This document shows, piece after piece, positions 13,698-25,089 of a stretch of 64,000 nt of DNA. The notes under the pieces were generated by a model, which was given only the letters and a program-made list of their open reading frames with translations, had not been told where the DNA came from and searched no databases. Both the position numbers and the translations under genes were made by a program. The DNA is from Amoebophrya sp. A120 (lineage: Eukaryota; Sar; Dinophyceae; Syndiniales; Amoebophryaceae): assembly GCA_905178155.1 (NCBI GenBank), contig CAJINV010000005.1, positions 2,296,054 through 2,360,053 of the forward strand. Direction: 5' to 3'. Each line of letters begins with the position of its first letter. Positions within the stretch are counted from its first letter, which is position 1.

Positions 13698-14605
13698 ATG
13701 GCTCCGAAATTCGACCCGAACGCAGTCACGTACGTGTACCTGCGTCAGTATGGTGGTGAGGCCGCCCCGTCCTCCGTGTTGGCGCCGAAAATCGGACCGC
13801 TCGGTACTTAACGCTTTTTGCATTTTTGCATTCCCGTCATTTTGGTTGTTGCATGGGCCAATTTTTGAGGAGTACTACGACGCAATCTAAAGCGCTGCTT
13901 TCGCGTAGAGAGCAGTTCCTTCTGTGCTTCTTCTCCACGCATGAAAACTCACAGAAATCTAAATCCCCTTCTCTGAAAAACAACAGGTATGTCCCCGAAG
14001 AAGATCGGTGATGACATCATCAAGAACTCCACCCAGTGGAAGGGCATCCGTATCACGGTGAAGCTGACCATTGCCAACCGTCAGGCCAAGGTCGACATCG
14101 AGCCGAATGCGTCGTCCTTGTTGATCAAGGAACTCAAGGAACCCATCCGCGACCGCAAGAAGACCAAGAACATCAAGCACTCTGGTATAGAAAGCGTCTT
14201 TGAATTTTTTTGGCATGCACTTTAGCTACAGCTACTGGATCTGCGACTTGGGAACATAATATGGAGTCTTTGAATTTCCCATGAGCATTGAACACTGCGC
14301 TCGTCGTTCTTCGTTGTACTTGGAACAATGAAATAGATAACTCGTCCCGCGGCTCTGATTCTGCCTAATATCCGACTTGAAGAAAATGCAAAAAATTCCT
14401 CCATCAAACAGGTAACATCTCCAAGGACCGTCTGTTCGCCGTCGCGCGCACCATGCGTTACAAGTCCCAGGCCCGTACCTTCAAGGGAACGGTCAAGGAG
14501 GTTTTGGGAACGGCTTTCTCCATCGGCTGCCAGGTCGACGGGTCCAACCCGAAGGACCTCCAGGAGGCCATCGACAACGACGAATGGGCCGTCCCGGAAG
14601 AGTAA
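13698..14605 (+). CDS. RPL12: 60S ribosomal protein L12 (uL11)
   Basis: Three exons (13698-13803, 13987-14184, 14412-14605) join in frame to give 165 residues, the usual length for eukaryotic RPL12. It opens [20 protein letters not shown] and contains [49 protein letters not shown] and the C-terminal [14 protein letters not shown]-type segment (here [14 protein letters not shown]). uL11 binds 28S rRNA at the base of the ribosomal P-stalk in the GTPase-associated centre. Both introns are GT-AG (GTACTT and GTATAG donors, CAACAG and AAACAG acceptors) and both fall in phase 1 after a Gly codon start. No introner sits in this gene. Confidence is high from near-complete family agreement. Confidence 0.97.
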
Positions 14606-15561
14606 ACTGGGCTGGATCTCTGTTCGTAATGCGCACCAGCTTTACAAGCCAGATAACGTGGGAGAGTGCTGCTGCTCTTCCACGTGTCGACTTATGACGT
14701 AATGTACCTAATTACCACTACATGATGTGTGAACAACAGAATGCACTACTACTTGCATACGCATTATTGTACGACATCGAGTGAAGCGGGAAAATCGTTG
14801 CTGAGTAGAGAGGAACACATGAAACTTCAAGACAAACATCAGAACAAAGCTCTGTAGGCACGATTTGCATCTCAACGAAACAAAAAAAAGTAGACGACGC
14901 TGCGTGTCCGCGAAGAAGTGGGGCTCTGGATTGGAGGATACAATGTGTTCGCTTTGGAAACGGAAATGAGAGCTCGTGGTTGTATCAACTTTTTCGCACA
15001 GCACGAATCATTGGCGTACTTTATCGTTCTCGCTATTTCTTTTCGAGCACAATGAAAGAAAATCTTTTGCCAGTGCCTGTGAGGATGAATACAGCCTGTG
15101 TGAGTCGTGAGAGAGTCCCGCGACAAAGCGGTCCCCATGGGACACGGGCGCTGCATCGGATATGTGCTGTACTTTGAAGAGAGACGGAGATTCCAGAACT
15201 CCGCTACTGAGTGTTGTGAGAATCTAGTTGTGTATGGTCGGTTGATTCGCCTTGTAGAAATGGGGAATAGCCCAATGTTGCGCCACATCGCATCTTTCGC
15301 TCTACAGGACCTCTCATCTTAAAGTGTGCTTGTTTTCTGCGACCTTTATGCTTGAGAATACAGTAGAAGATAGACAATATGCTCGAGAATACAGAAAGCT
15401 ATCTTCCGGCGGAGGGGCAACGAATCCTATTTTCGCTCGTACGACGTGTAGTCCTGCTCGTCTCGTTCGGGACGAGTCTGACATGACTTGACCTTCTACC
15501 CCGTTATTTTGCTCGTTCCTGCACGACTTCTGGTTCTGCCTGACCGTCCCAGCCCGCCACC
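14606..15561. other. Intergenic, 0.96 kb
   Basis: I see no conserved coding sequence or RNA gene. A favourable start context (GCCACC before ATG) lies at its right edge for the next gene. Confidence 0.5.
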
Positions 15562-18500
15562 ATGGTTCTAATCGAAGAGGACGAGAAGGCGGACAACGCC
15601 GACAAAACCTTCCGCTCCCATCTAGTAGAAAGGCTGTACCGGCTCCTCTGGACCAACGTCTTCTTCTCCATAGCGCTCGCCTTCCTCGGCTTCATCGCGA
15701 TGAACGCGTACCCGCCGAGCAACGGGGTGAGCTGCCGACACATTTTACCCTTTCTCCTCCACGTGCTCTTCATCAAGTTCGTGCACAAACTGCAGTATTC
15801 CCTCTACCGGAAGCACTACCGCCTGCGTCACTTCGAGGAAACGGGGATCGACTTGGATAAGCAGGAGGAGGAGCGGAGACAGAGGATGCATTTCGAACGG
15901 GAAAAGAGGAAAATTTCCATCCCGGGCTTGGGAACGACGAAAGCAACCGGGAAGTTCGCTGCGTTAGCGCAAAAAATTCCCGGCGCGGAAGCAAGGGGGA
16001 AGCTTTCCAAGCTTTTCGCGCGGTCTGCACACATGGTAAGTCAGCAGACGAGGTACTTCTTGCACTTCCTGTGGATCTACGAGGTGATTGCCATCCTCAT
16101 CCTAGCGTTCGCAACCTGGAGCCACTGCGGGGTATCCATTTACTTAAATGGTTTTGTGTTTTTTTGGAACTTGCGGGTTTTCAATGTTGCCGAGCTGATA
16201 TTACCTATCGACTCGTAAGCTGACACGTGCTCGTACTATCGCTGCCTCCGTGATGACAAACTTGAAATTCATTCGCTTCATACTGCTGAATTCAGATTGA
16301 AGACGAAAATTTTCACCCAATGCCTCTGAGTTGCGATACTTTTCTTGGGTAATACTTAGCAGTACGACCCACTCGTGATGAAAGCATACAAATTCATTCG
16401 CAAATCTTCTGGAGAAATTACTTTCTCTGAAGACATGTTTGTCTTTCCCAATGCCATCTGATCATTGCATCGTTTCGTCGGTAAGTAAAAACGTCGCTCC
16501 AGTCTACTTCTACACAAAACACAGCTATGGAAGTTGGCCTGCGATTTCTTTTTCATGATGAGCATCAATCTTATCGCTCAATCGGAGCGCAGGCGAGTGT
16601 TTGCGCTTTGACGAGTCAAATCTTATGCTACATGCTGACTTGCTATCATTTTCGCCTACTTCTTTCTTATCATATCGGGTTCGCGCACGTCGAAGATCCG
16701 AAATGAGGAAAAACCACAAATTCATTCGCATCTTCTGGAGGATCCGTTCCTTGAAGACGCTATTTGTCTCTACCCAATGCCATCTGATTTTTGCCCCACA
16801 ATTCTTGTGTATCGACAGACATACAGAATCTCGACGTTTATTTCTGTGATGAGAACCTTTTTTCATTCGCTTCAATTTCCTGAAACTACCAGGCTGAAGA
16901 CGAAATTTATTTCACCCAATGCCTCTGATAGAAAAACAAAATTGTTCTTTTGTGTATGGCACAGTATGGCAGGTCGAGATCATAGTGAACCCCCTCTTGT
17001 CGAAAGTTCCGAAAAATTATTGCAAGTGCAGCTCCCATTTCTCGCAAAAACTAGGTTTTCGGCCGTTCCGTGGTGCGCAACGAGGGCGAGGACGAAGATA
17101 TCTACGCGGGAATTTTCGGCACCGACCGTGGCCGGTTTGACAGCCAATCGAGCCAGTTTCCCCCGATCGGGAACCCGTACGACCCGGAGAAGGAACTTAC
17201 GTGCTGCGAGTGCCCGGGGGTGTACTGCCCCTACGTCTACGGACGGGAAAGCCTTGCGATCAACCCGAACTGCCCCTGTTACGAGTCGGAAATCCAGAAA
17301 CGCTACGACGCCGAGAAGCTCCGGTTGCAACAGGAGCGGGAAATCAGCCTCGCGGCGAAGAACGGCACCATTCTCTACTTCCGCGAGGACGGCTCCCGCG
17401 TGTTTGTGCAAAACGAAACCTTTCGGCTGGAGGCGCTCGCGCACCAGGCGGCGCTGGCAGCCGCCAGTGCATCGACCACCGCCGCGCCCTTCAACCCCGT
17501 GGACTTCCCGGCGCAGTGCTCGTTGCGCTACATGCGCCGGTCGTGTGTCGGCATGATCTGTTTCTACGGTTCGGAGGACGAGTACAATTCCCGCGTCCCG
17601 CCGGAGTGCCGGTCCGGGGTCGCAAACCCGGACCAGTGGCCCAGCGCGTCGACCGTCACGACGGATTTCTACGTGCCGCCCGTGACGATAGACACCAGCT
17701 CCGTCACCGCGGAGCCCAAGTACGAGCCGCCGGACTACACCGGGTGCTTGTTCGGCCCGTGGGGCGGCTGGGGGGCGTGCTCGGCCAAGTGCTGCTGCAA
17801 CGGACTGGAGTTTCGCGTGCGCAAGGCGGATCCGAGTGTGCCCTCCGGCACGTTCTGCGCGGCGGCGCAGGAAAACGAAATGCGACCCTGCAATCGGGAC
17901 GTGCCCTGCGTGGCCACGATAGAGAGGGTGTCGCTCGACTTGAGCTGCGAAGATAACCGAATGGAGTACCAGTGTGAGAGTGGTATTGATCGATTTGTGT
18001 GGAAATTATGGTGGTTGTTTGATATCAGAAATTGACACGTGGTGCTGCAAGATTGCTATGGAAATCTAGAAGTTTAGAACATGAATTTTGTCGTGATGAA
18101 ACCTTTTTTCGAAATTGCCGACAACGTTGCCAAGCGATTGGTATCGTGTGGTGGGGCTTTTTCAACACAACTTTAATATACTCTGAGACGAAATTCTAAA
18201 TTGAGTTGCTTGGAAATGCATCAAAATGATCCTTGATCGATCCCAAAGAAGATTACTAGCGCGATTTCGTATGCCTGGCAGACAACACTCTGTGCTCCGC
18301 GTTTCAACCCCTGTACCGGAGATGCAATTTCCATGTTTGCTATACCAAATCCAGCATTCGTTCCTATAAGCAACGTTTTCGCCTGCTTTTTTGCAAATGG
18401 TAGCGTTGTTTATTCCGAATGCTACAACACACCAGCATTTTTATTGCGTTGATTTCCTATTTTCGCAGGGTACGCCTGTCTCCGGCGTCTCCGCATCGGC

Positions 18501-21500
18501 CACACGGTCATGCTGGACGTGTATTCGGACGAGAAGGGGTTTCTCCTCCCGAACCAACGTGCAACCGTCGTGGGATTCCGCCTGCGCATGACGGAGCCGG
18601 GAAACTTCTGTCTCCGGTTTGTCGACATCGAGCGGAACGGGGTGAAGTGGACGTATTTGGAAGAATCTCTGGTCCACGTCACGCCGCACTTTGGCGAGTC
18701 CTGCCCGGTGGAATTCATGTTTCCGAATCAGATCATCGGACCGCAAACGGAACCGGACTGCCCCTTGAGTCGTGAGCCATACGTGAATTTCGCTGTCGCA
18801 GCGTACACGGCCACGACTACGGTGAATCCAGAGTATACTTGGTCATTTTTTCACTGCTGTCTTTATACAGTTTTGATGTTTCAGAACCTGTGCATGCATT
18901 TTGTTCCCTCGTGATAAAGTAGAACGAGATGTCGGAAGGGACGAGCAACATATGCTTCAAGTTCAACTCGGTCTGTTTCTTGCGAGGTTGGTTCCTTGGT
19001 GTACTCGCCTACCCCATGTGATCATGTGTCAACACGTGCATCGCCGTTTTAAAATTTTCTCAGGATCAAGTACCTCGGCCTGGAGGTACAGGTGTACGAT
19101 CCGCTGACCAAGCGGTACCGCCCAAAGTCCGAGGTGGACGCGGAGCGGGCAGAGATGCTGAAAGAAGACGAGACCGAAAAGGTAGGCTTTGCCCTGCTGG
19201 ACGACTGCTACCCGTACCTCTTCGTTCCCTACGTGGCTGGGCTATTAGAAACAGCCGTAAAAGCGCCCTGCCCCGACCAGGAGAGCTCCGGGCCGGTGTT
19301 CAAGCTCATTCTCGGTCTGGTCGCGATTCTGCAGGTCGTGATCCGGGCCTACTTCCTCTACGTGGAGCGGCTGCAGAAGCTGGAGATGGAGTCGGCGAAG
19401 GTGGTGCCACGGAAAACCGTGATCCACGCGGACATCCGCGACGGACAGGAGATCCTGCACTCCGGACACAAGTCGATCGCCATGATGACCACGGAGGAGA
19501 AGATGGTGGCGTTAGGGTACGGGGAGCAGGGGAAGCTGTTTTCCCAGTTAACCGATGAGGGATTCTCCGGGCACCTGCAAGTCTTATCCTCCTCCTCCGA
19601 AGAGTTCCATGAAGACGGGCACAAGGAGCGGCTTGGAAGGGTTTTAAACGAATCAGGGAAAAGGTACATGGAGGAGGAGGATTTGCCAGAGGAGTTTCAG
19701 AATCTGAGGAGCCAGCACGAGCGGTTTGCGAAGAAGCGGCACGAGGAGCGGATGCGGCGACGGGAGTACCTGGCCAGCATGAGTGAAGCGGACCGGGAGC
19801 GGCTGGACAGGATGTTGGAAGACCGGTTGCACAACAATCTGAAAGCGTCCTTCACGCAGGTGGACAGAAGGCGAAAATCCCAGGGGACCGCCCGGATGCA
19901 GCCGGCGCTGGAGCGCGACCTCGCGACGGGGACGTTCAAAATGGTCTTAGTGGACACGGCGCCCACGCCGCCCCCGGAGGAGGAGTTCCCGATCTACCGG
20001 CCAGGGGAGGACTATTTGCCGCCGGCGTTCCGCGAGTGGGAAGACGAAAAGGACTTTCCGGGGTCGACAAGCACGTTTAGTCCGACGAAGTCCTTTCTCG
20101 CATTGACGGATGCTGGTGGGAAGAGACGGAAGGTGTACCCCGAAGCAATAGAAGACGCATTTCCGGAGGATAGGCCGACCGCACGGTCGAGTAGATCTGG
20201 AAGGTCTGGCGGAGGCTTAGCGAGCCGGGCGATCGGGGACGGGCTGCTACCGGTGCTAACCGATGCGGATCTGGAGAAGTCCATTGGGTCGCGGAAATCA
20301 GGAGCAAGAAGTCAAGACAACCTCGACCAAAGCAGGTCCCAGTCGCAGAAATCGTCCCGAAAAGGTGGACCCCCCGGCTCCACCTCCGGCGCGGAACAGC
20401 AAGACCCTCTAGAGCTCTCCATCGTGCCCCCGATAAAAGAATTTGCCACCCCGAAGTCCATGATCCAGCCGCTCTCCCCCGGGCAGCAGGTCTCCGAAAC
20501 GCCCGCGGGCGGGGAGTTGTCCCGGCCGGCGCAATACCTCATGTCGCAGGTGGAAAAGGACGTGGCCGGGGATTTTGACTCCGCGATGATGGTGTATGAG
20601 GGCCCGCCCGGGTCTCAATTGCCATCTACAGGCCCGGTCCTTCCGCGGCCGCCGAAGGGGAGACCGCCAGATTTGAAACCGAAGGAGGCACCGGGGATAC
20701 GATTAGCGCCGGTAAGTCACATGCTGGATCGCCAGCGAGAAACGAAGGAAGCGCAGGAATCGATGGTAAGTTGTGTGATGCCTTTCGAAGAGCACAAAAC
20801 AGTTTATCGCGGCGACGTGCTTCTGCGCGTGCGCGTCTCAGTTAAACCTATGGTCGCTCCGTTCCGCTGGTTGTGTCTTCCGCATCACAACTAGCTTTTT
20901 ACGCAGACCAAAATTGAAACCCATCTCTCCGCCGACGTGATCTGTTGTGGTCACGCCGGATCGAATGAAGGGCACACTGTAGAAGCTAACTTTGGCCTGA
21001 AAGTGTGAGTATGCGGCGCATGCCTAAATATCTTAAGTCCTATCCTCTCCACCTCCACGCTTGCCGGACGAGTTGTACTAGCACCGACTACTTACACCGA
21101 TGGTTGCACGAAAACTACATTTTTTCTTAAATTCAAAACGAACGATTGCTACAGGCCCAGTCCTCACTCGACGCCTCCTTCGCAGACGGAGTTCCCCGCA
21201 CGCCCCACAGCTCCGTTGCCAGCGGGGTGATGCACGCGGGCAGACAGATCTTGATGACCGACAATCTGGGCAACGCTTTACTCACCGCCCGCGTCGACAA
21301 CCCGAGGCAGAGTGACAAAGTCTGCGTCAGCTGCAACACGGCGATCAGAACCAAGAAGGGTACGCGCGTGCAGGTATGCATATCGCCGGTCAACGACTAC
21401 ACGCTTTGCGCGCCCTGTGCCAAGCAGGTGGAGTCGCTGATGAGCTGCTGGCTCGGGAGAATCACGGAGGAGGACCAGTTGACCGCCGCGAAGATGCTCG

Positions 21501-22144
21501 CGAAAATTCAGGGCAAGCAGTACAAAGTCGAGAAAGAGCTGTACGTGATCCAAGGCGCCTCCGTCATTTTCAACGGGAAGGAGATTTTCAAACTCAAAGC
21601 GAAGATTTCGGTGGAAAAAACAAAGGCGAAAAAGCCCAGAGATCTCCTCTTCACGAAAGAGCAACAAGAAACCGCCGATACCCAGGTCGGCACCGAAAAC
21701 GCCGCGGAGAACTGGCAAACGCTGAAGGTTTTCCGCCCGATCATCGGCATCGTCGCCCCGGAGGGCGACTTGATCTGCATTGACGAGGTGAAAGTCGACG
21801 GGTCGATTGTCTGGTCAGACGGGGACGAGTGGGTGGTATTCGATGAAGAGGAGCAACAGAAAGAAAGGGAAGAGCGGGAGAAGCTTCGGTTGCAAAGGCT
21901 AGAAGAAGCGCGGTTGCAGGCAGAGTACGAGGAATTTCTCCGTCAACAGGAGATCGCGAGGATAGAAAAAGAGAAGAAAGAGGAGGAGGAGCGGCAGAGA
22001 CAGCTGGAGCAAGAGCGACTCGAGATGGAAAAGCAGTTGATGCGCGATAAGGGCTTCGATCCCGATGATATGGACGAAGAAGAGTTGGAGATGGCACGGA
22101 AAATCATTTACGGGAAAGGGGGAGACGATGACGACGACGATTGA
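15562..22144 (+). CDS. Large multi-pass membrane protein with a thrombospondin type 1 domain
   Basis: Six exons join in frame: 15562-16131, 17055-17982, 18469-18832, 19064-20711 (or 20765), 20907-21002 and 21155-22144, about 1531 or 1549 residues. Three hydrophobic spans lie near the N-terminus (about residues 28-48, 59-75, 173-190). A Cys-rich region follows, with a thrombospondin type 1 repeat at about 420-475 (GPWGGWGACSAKC, then CNRDVPC). Another span is at about 700 (FKLILGLVAILQVVIRAYF). The tail is charged: a long Arg/Glu-rich and Pro/Ser-rich segment, a small CxxC pair (CVSCNTAIRTKKG, CAPC) and an acidic coiled-coil ending in Asp repeats. TSP1 domains bind glycans and matrix and are common in alveolate surface adhesins, so a cell-surface role is inferred. 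I do not recognise an orthologue. The ATG at 15562 has a strong GCCACC context. Two in-frame GTAAGT donors end exon 4. Confidence 0.7.
16270..16945. repeat. Four degenerate copies of a ~70-bp unit inside intron 1 of the TSP1 gene
   Basis: Copies begin near 16263, 16387, 16709 and 16862. Each carries a version of AAATTCATTCGC, then CTTCTGGA or CTTCA..CTGAA, then TGAAGACGAAA, then CACCCAATGCC and TCTGA. They alternate between two subtypes (ending GCCTCTGA or GCCATCTGA), suggesting duplication of a two-unit block. No coding potential is seen. Confidence 0.65.
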
Positions 22145-22662
22145 TGATTTGTCATGCTACAATTCGGATTCCATAGTGCCCGTTCTTCCCATTGACGTTG
22201 TTGAGAATACAGCCCGCCGCACTTGCGCTCTGCACACTGAGTTCTTAACGCGACTGTGTCCTGGTCATTCGACCCTGCGTTCGTGTGTCGAATCGTAGTG
22301 GCAAGACGAGTTGAAAAAACAACTACTTGCTGCTCTTCGATGCACGGTGCAGGTTCTGTGCAATGGAAAAAGATACAAAAGAGAATACAGAAAATAAAAA
22401 CAACCGCCAGAAGTCCCTTTTCTGTGGGGATGAAGCAGCGAATCGCCGCTTTTTGGTCCTCGGACATTCTTCATGGCTGTTCTGGAAAAGTTTGATTGCG
22501 AAACTTATTTTCATTTGTTTGACTTGGGTAGTTGCTATCGTAGTCGCACAAGAATCATGATACTTGGATGAACAAGGTTTTTCGGTAGCTTTCTTCAGAA
22601 GTTTTGGCGTTGTTACTAGCACGAGCACCACAATCTAGAAACCTTGTATTTGAAAAAGAAAA
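22145..22662. other. Intergenic, 0.5 kb
   Basis: Nothing recognisable. A purine-rich patch at 22370-22420 and AT-rich sequence before 22663 are seen. Confidence 0.4.
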
Positions 22663-24022
22663 ATGATAGCTCGCAGCCCCTGCGGCCGAACTAGTTCGGC
22701 AATTTTCTTTTTTTGGCCGGTTGTTCTGTGGAAGCGTATCGGTGCAGCGCGCGCGGGAGCACAGCATCCCTTACCTGCTGTTTTTATTCGCGACCCTGGT
22801 GACCTGCGTGCTGGAAGTACAAGCAGTGCCTCCAGTAGCAAGTCGGATGCGAACCTCAAGACAGTTGAAGCAGGAGCCAATGCAGATGAAGATGCACCAG
22901 AAGGAGCGCGACACCGACCAGAAGCTCCTCCTTCCCCGCTTCCCACAAGAACCTCTCCGCAGGAGTGCTGGATCTGCTTGGGGCCATTTGGGGAAGCAGG
23001 CACCCCAAACGAAGCCTGCGGCCTTTTCCACTTAGCACCCACGGCGGAAGCACAAGGCCACGCCAACACCGCAACCCGGATGCACCTAGCCCACCAGTAT
23101 TGCTTGGAAGATTGGCGGATTAATGGAAGGAACCGTAGCTGGGAAAATCTCTGCACGCAATGTGGCAATCAAGGTTTTGCGATCGTTCCGGAACGGTATT
23201 ACTTCCCGCATAAAGAACTCAAACTAGGACGAGCGCGCCCTGATTCAGCTGGAGATGAGGATTTGAGCCTTTCCGCAGAAGCGTTGTCCTACCAACTCGA
23301 AGCGACCGAGCGGGAACTTTTAGCTGCGCGCTCGCTTTGTGTACCGCGAGATGATAATGTCGATGAAATAAACGAGCAAAGATGTAGTTGCTGTCAAAAG
23401 TGCCCCTCGCAGATAGTCCGCCGATACGTATGGGATAAGACTTCCTGTGCAGCTACAGCGGCGACATGTTTGACATCACTGGGCTGTCTGGCTGGGGTAG
23501 CTGGCATCGCGATCGCAGCGTCCGCGGAGTATGGTGCGGAGATTCAGACTGGTGCTGCCTCGTTTGGAAGCGGGGTGCTACTTGCGGCTTGCGGCTTGCG
23601 GGGTCGGGTTGCGTTGGTGCTGTGGTGTGGAAATCAATCCCGATGGAGAAGCTGCACTTGAAGTGAGTCGTCACGATTCGCAGGCGCACCAAACGGAACA
23701 ATTCTGGAGGACACGTGCGGCGAAGCTGGAAAAGCAGTGTCAGGAACTCCGGAGGAGGCTCGAGGAGTGTCAGGCGCAACATCAGGGAGGGCGACCACAG
23801 GGCGTGCCATCGTTCCCTGTTGCTGATTCGCCACGAGAACTAGCAGCAGCTAGCTCGGAGTCGGACGCGACGCCGGGAGGAGGTCGCCCTCGCGCCTCGC
23901 TGCTTGCAACACTTTCACGGATGAACGCAGCAAGCTCGTCCGACACTGATCCTCGAGGGCATTTTCGCGATGACGAGTTTTTGTACCGCCTCGAAGCGGG
24001 TGCGGTGCATTCAATAGCATGA
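22663..24022 (+). pseudogene. RING-CH-like (MARCH-type) membrane protein, frame broken by a 7-bp repeat
   Basis: The first frame (22663-23661) has a short hydrophobic N-terminus and then a RINGv-like Cys/His pattern from about residue 102: CWIC, a further Cys, HLAHQYCLEDW, then CTQC about 18 residues on. A second Cys pair group (CSCCQKC) and hydrophobic Gly/Ala-rich segments follow (TSLGCLAGVAGIAIAAS and AASFGSGVLLAAC). The second frame (ending 24022) carries a coiled-coil (QFWRTRAAKLEKQCQELRRR) and a Ser-rich tail. The frames meet at three tandem copies of CTTGCGG (23581-23601); two copies would join them into one protein of about 450 residues. RING-CH proteins next to membrane spans are usually ubiquitin ligases acting on membrane proteins. 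It could be a real pseudogene, a polymorphic allele or a sequencing error. Confidence 0.6.
23581..23601. repeat. Three tandem copies of CTTGCGG at a frame break
   Basis: A perfect 7-bp triplication lies exactly where two long frames of the RING-CH-like gene overlap. Because 7 is not a multiple of 3, losing one copy restores a single frame. Confidence 0.85.
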
Positions 24023-25089
24023 CAAGTTGTCGATGTCGGTTTTGATCTTCGATGCTGTAGTGGTATTAATTTTGATTTATCCGTCCCCCTTCCACCCAAG
24101 AACCTGTGGTTATGTGAGTCTGATCCAATTTTCGTGTCGGTTAAGGAGGTAGTCGGTGCGCAAATGTACCTGTATATCTGTTTCTCCAGAGAACCTGAAG
24201 AATATTTACCGTCTGCTGGATTCAAAAAACGTCCTCGCAACGCAATCATGTACAATACAAAAGAGAGAAGAATATTTTTGACAAGGCCACACTCCACGAC
24301 GACGCTATGGTCTCTACCATCTGTACGATCGCAAGGTGAATACCTACTTCGGTTCTTGAGTGATGACAAACTTTTTCGACGAAGTGAGTTACGGTTGCAA
24401 GCATGTGCACTGGTCCGCTATTGCTCCCCAGAACGTGGTGATCCACGTACCTCGAAGCAACGATCAACTTTTCAAGCACCATGATCTGTGGACGAGATCT
24501 AGATGAAAAAAGTTCCTCGGTTGTAACAATGACGATCGATCCTTTGTTTTTGAGTTTTTACGAGATGCTATTTTTCATTCACGACCGAAGCATTATAGTG
24601 CATAGAACCGGAGCGAAGGTTTGAAATTGAATGGCATTTTTTTTTTTCGCACAGGACCGAGCATATTTTGGCACACACATTTTGAGTATGTATTTTACGC
24701 ATTTTATTTAGTTACGCGCTTTACTTTTTTAGGAATGCTGGTCTGAATTTGTCGTTTTGAAGTTACCTTTTACTGAGTTTCGCAAGCTGCGATCTGTACA
24801 TGATTTGGAAGTAGATCTTTTCTGATACTTTTGGCATTAGATCGTAACCCCTTTGCCTCCAAGAAGTTAGAGTAGTACCGCAGGATTTTTGCACAGCAGT
24901 TGTTGTCTTCCATACATAACTTTTTTCCACTGAGTAAGTACCTCGAGGCAGGCAAACAAGTATACTTCCTCGATATTGCGCTTTTAGTATGATCGTCATT
25001 TTCGTTTAAGAAAAACAATTCAAAGGTGGAGAACGAATCGGTTCAACCGACAGCACATCCGAAAAAAAACACACACACTCTATTCCATC
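24023..25089. other. Intergenic, 1.07 kb
   Basis: AT-rich with T runs (24640-24730). An antisense frame at 23782-24369 is mainly the complement of the preceding coding tail. No gene or RNA was recognised. Confidence 0.5.

Noticed and set aside
17201-17956. 251-codon frame rich in Arg, Gly and Pro
   Set aside because: A shifted-frame shadow of the TSP1 gene exon, caused by high GC.
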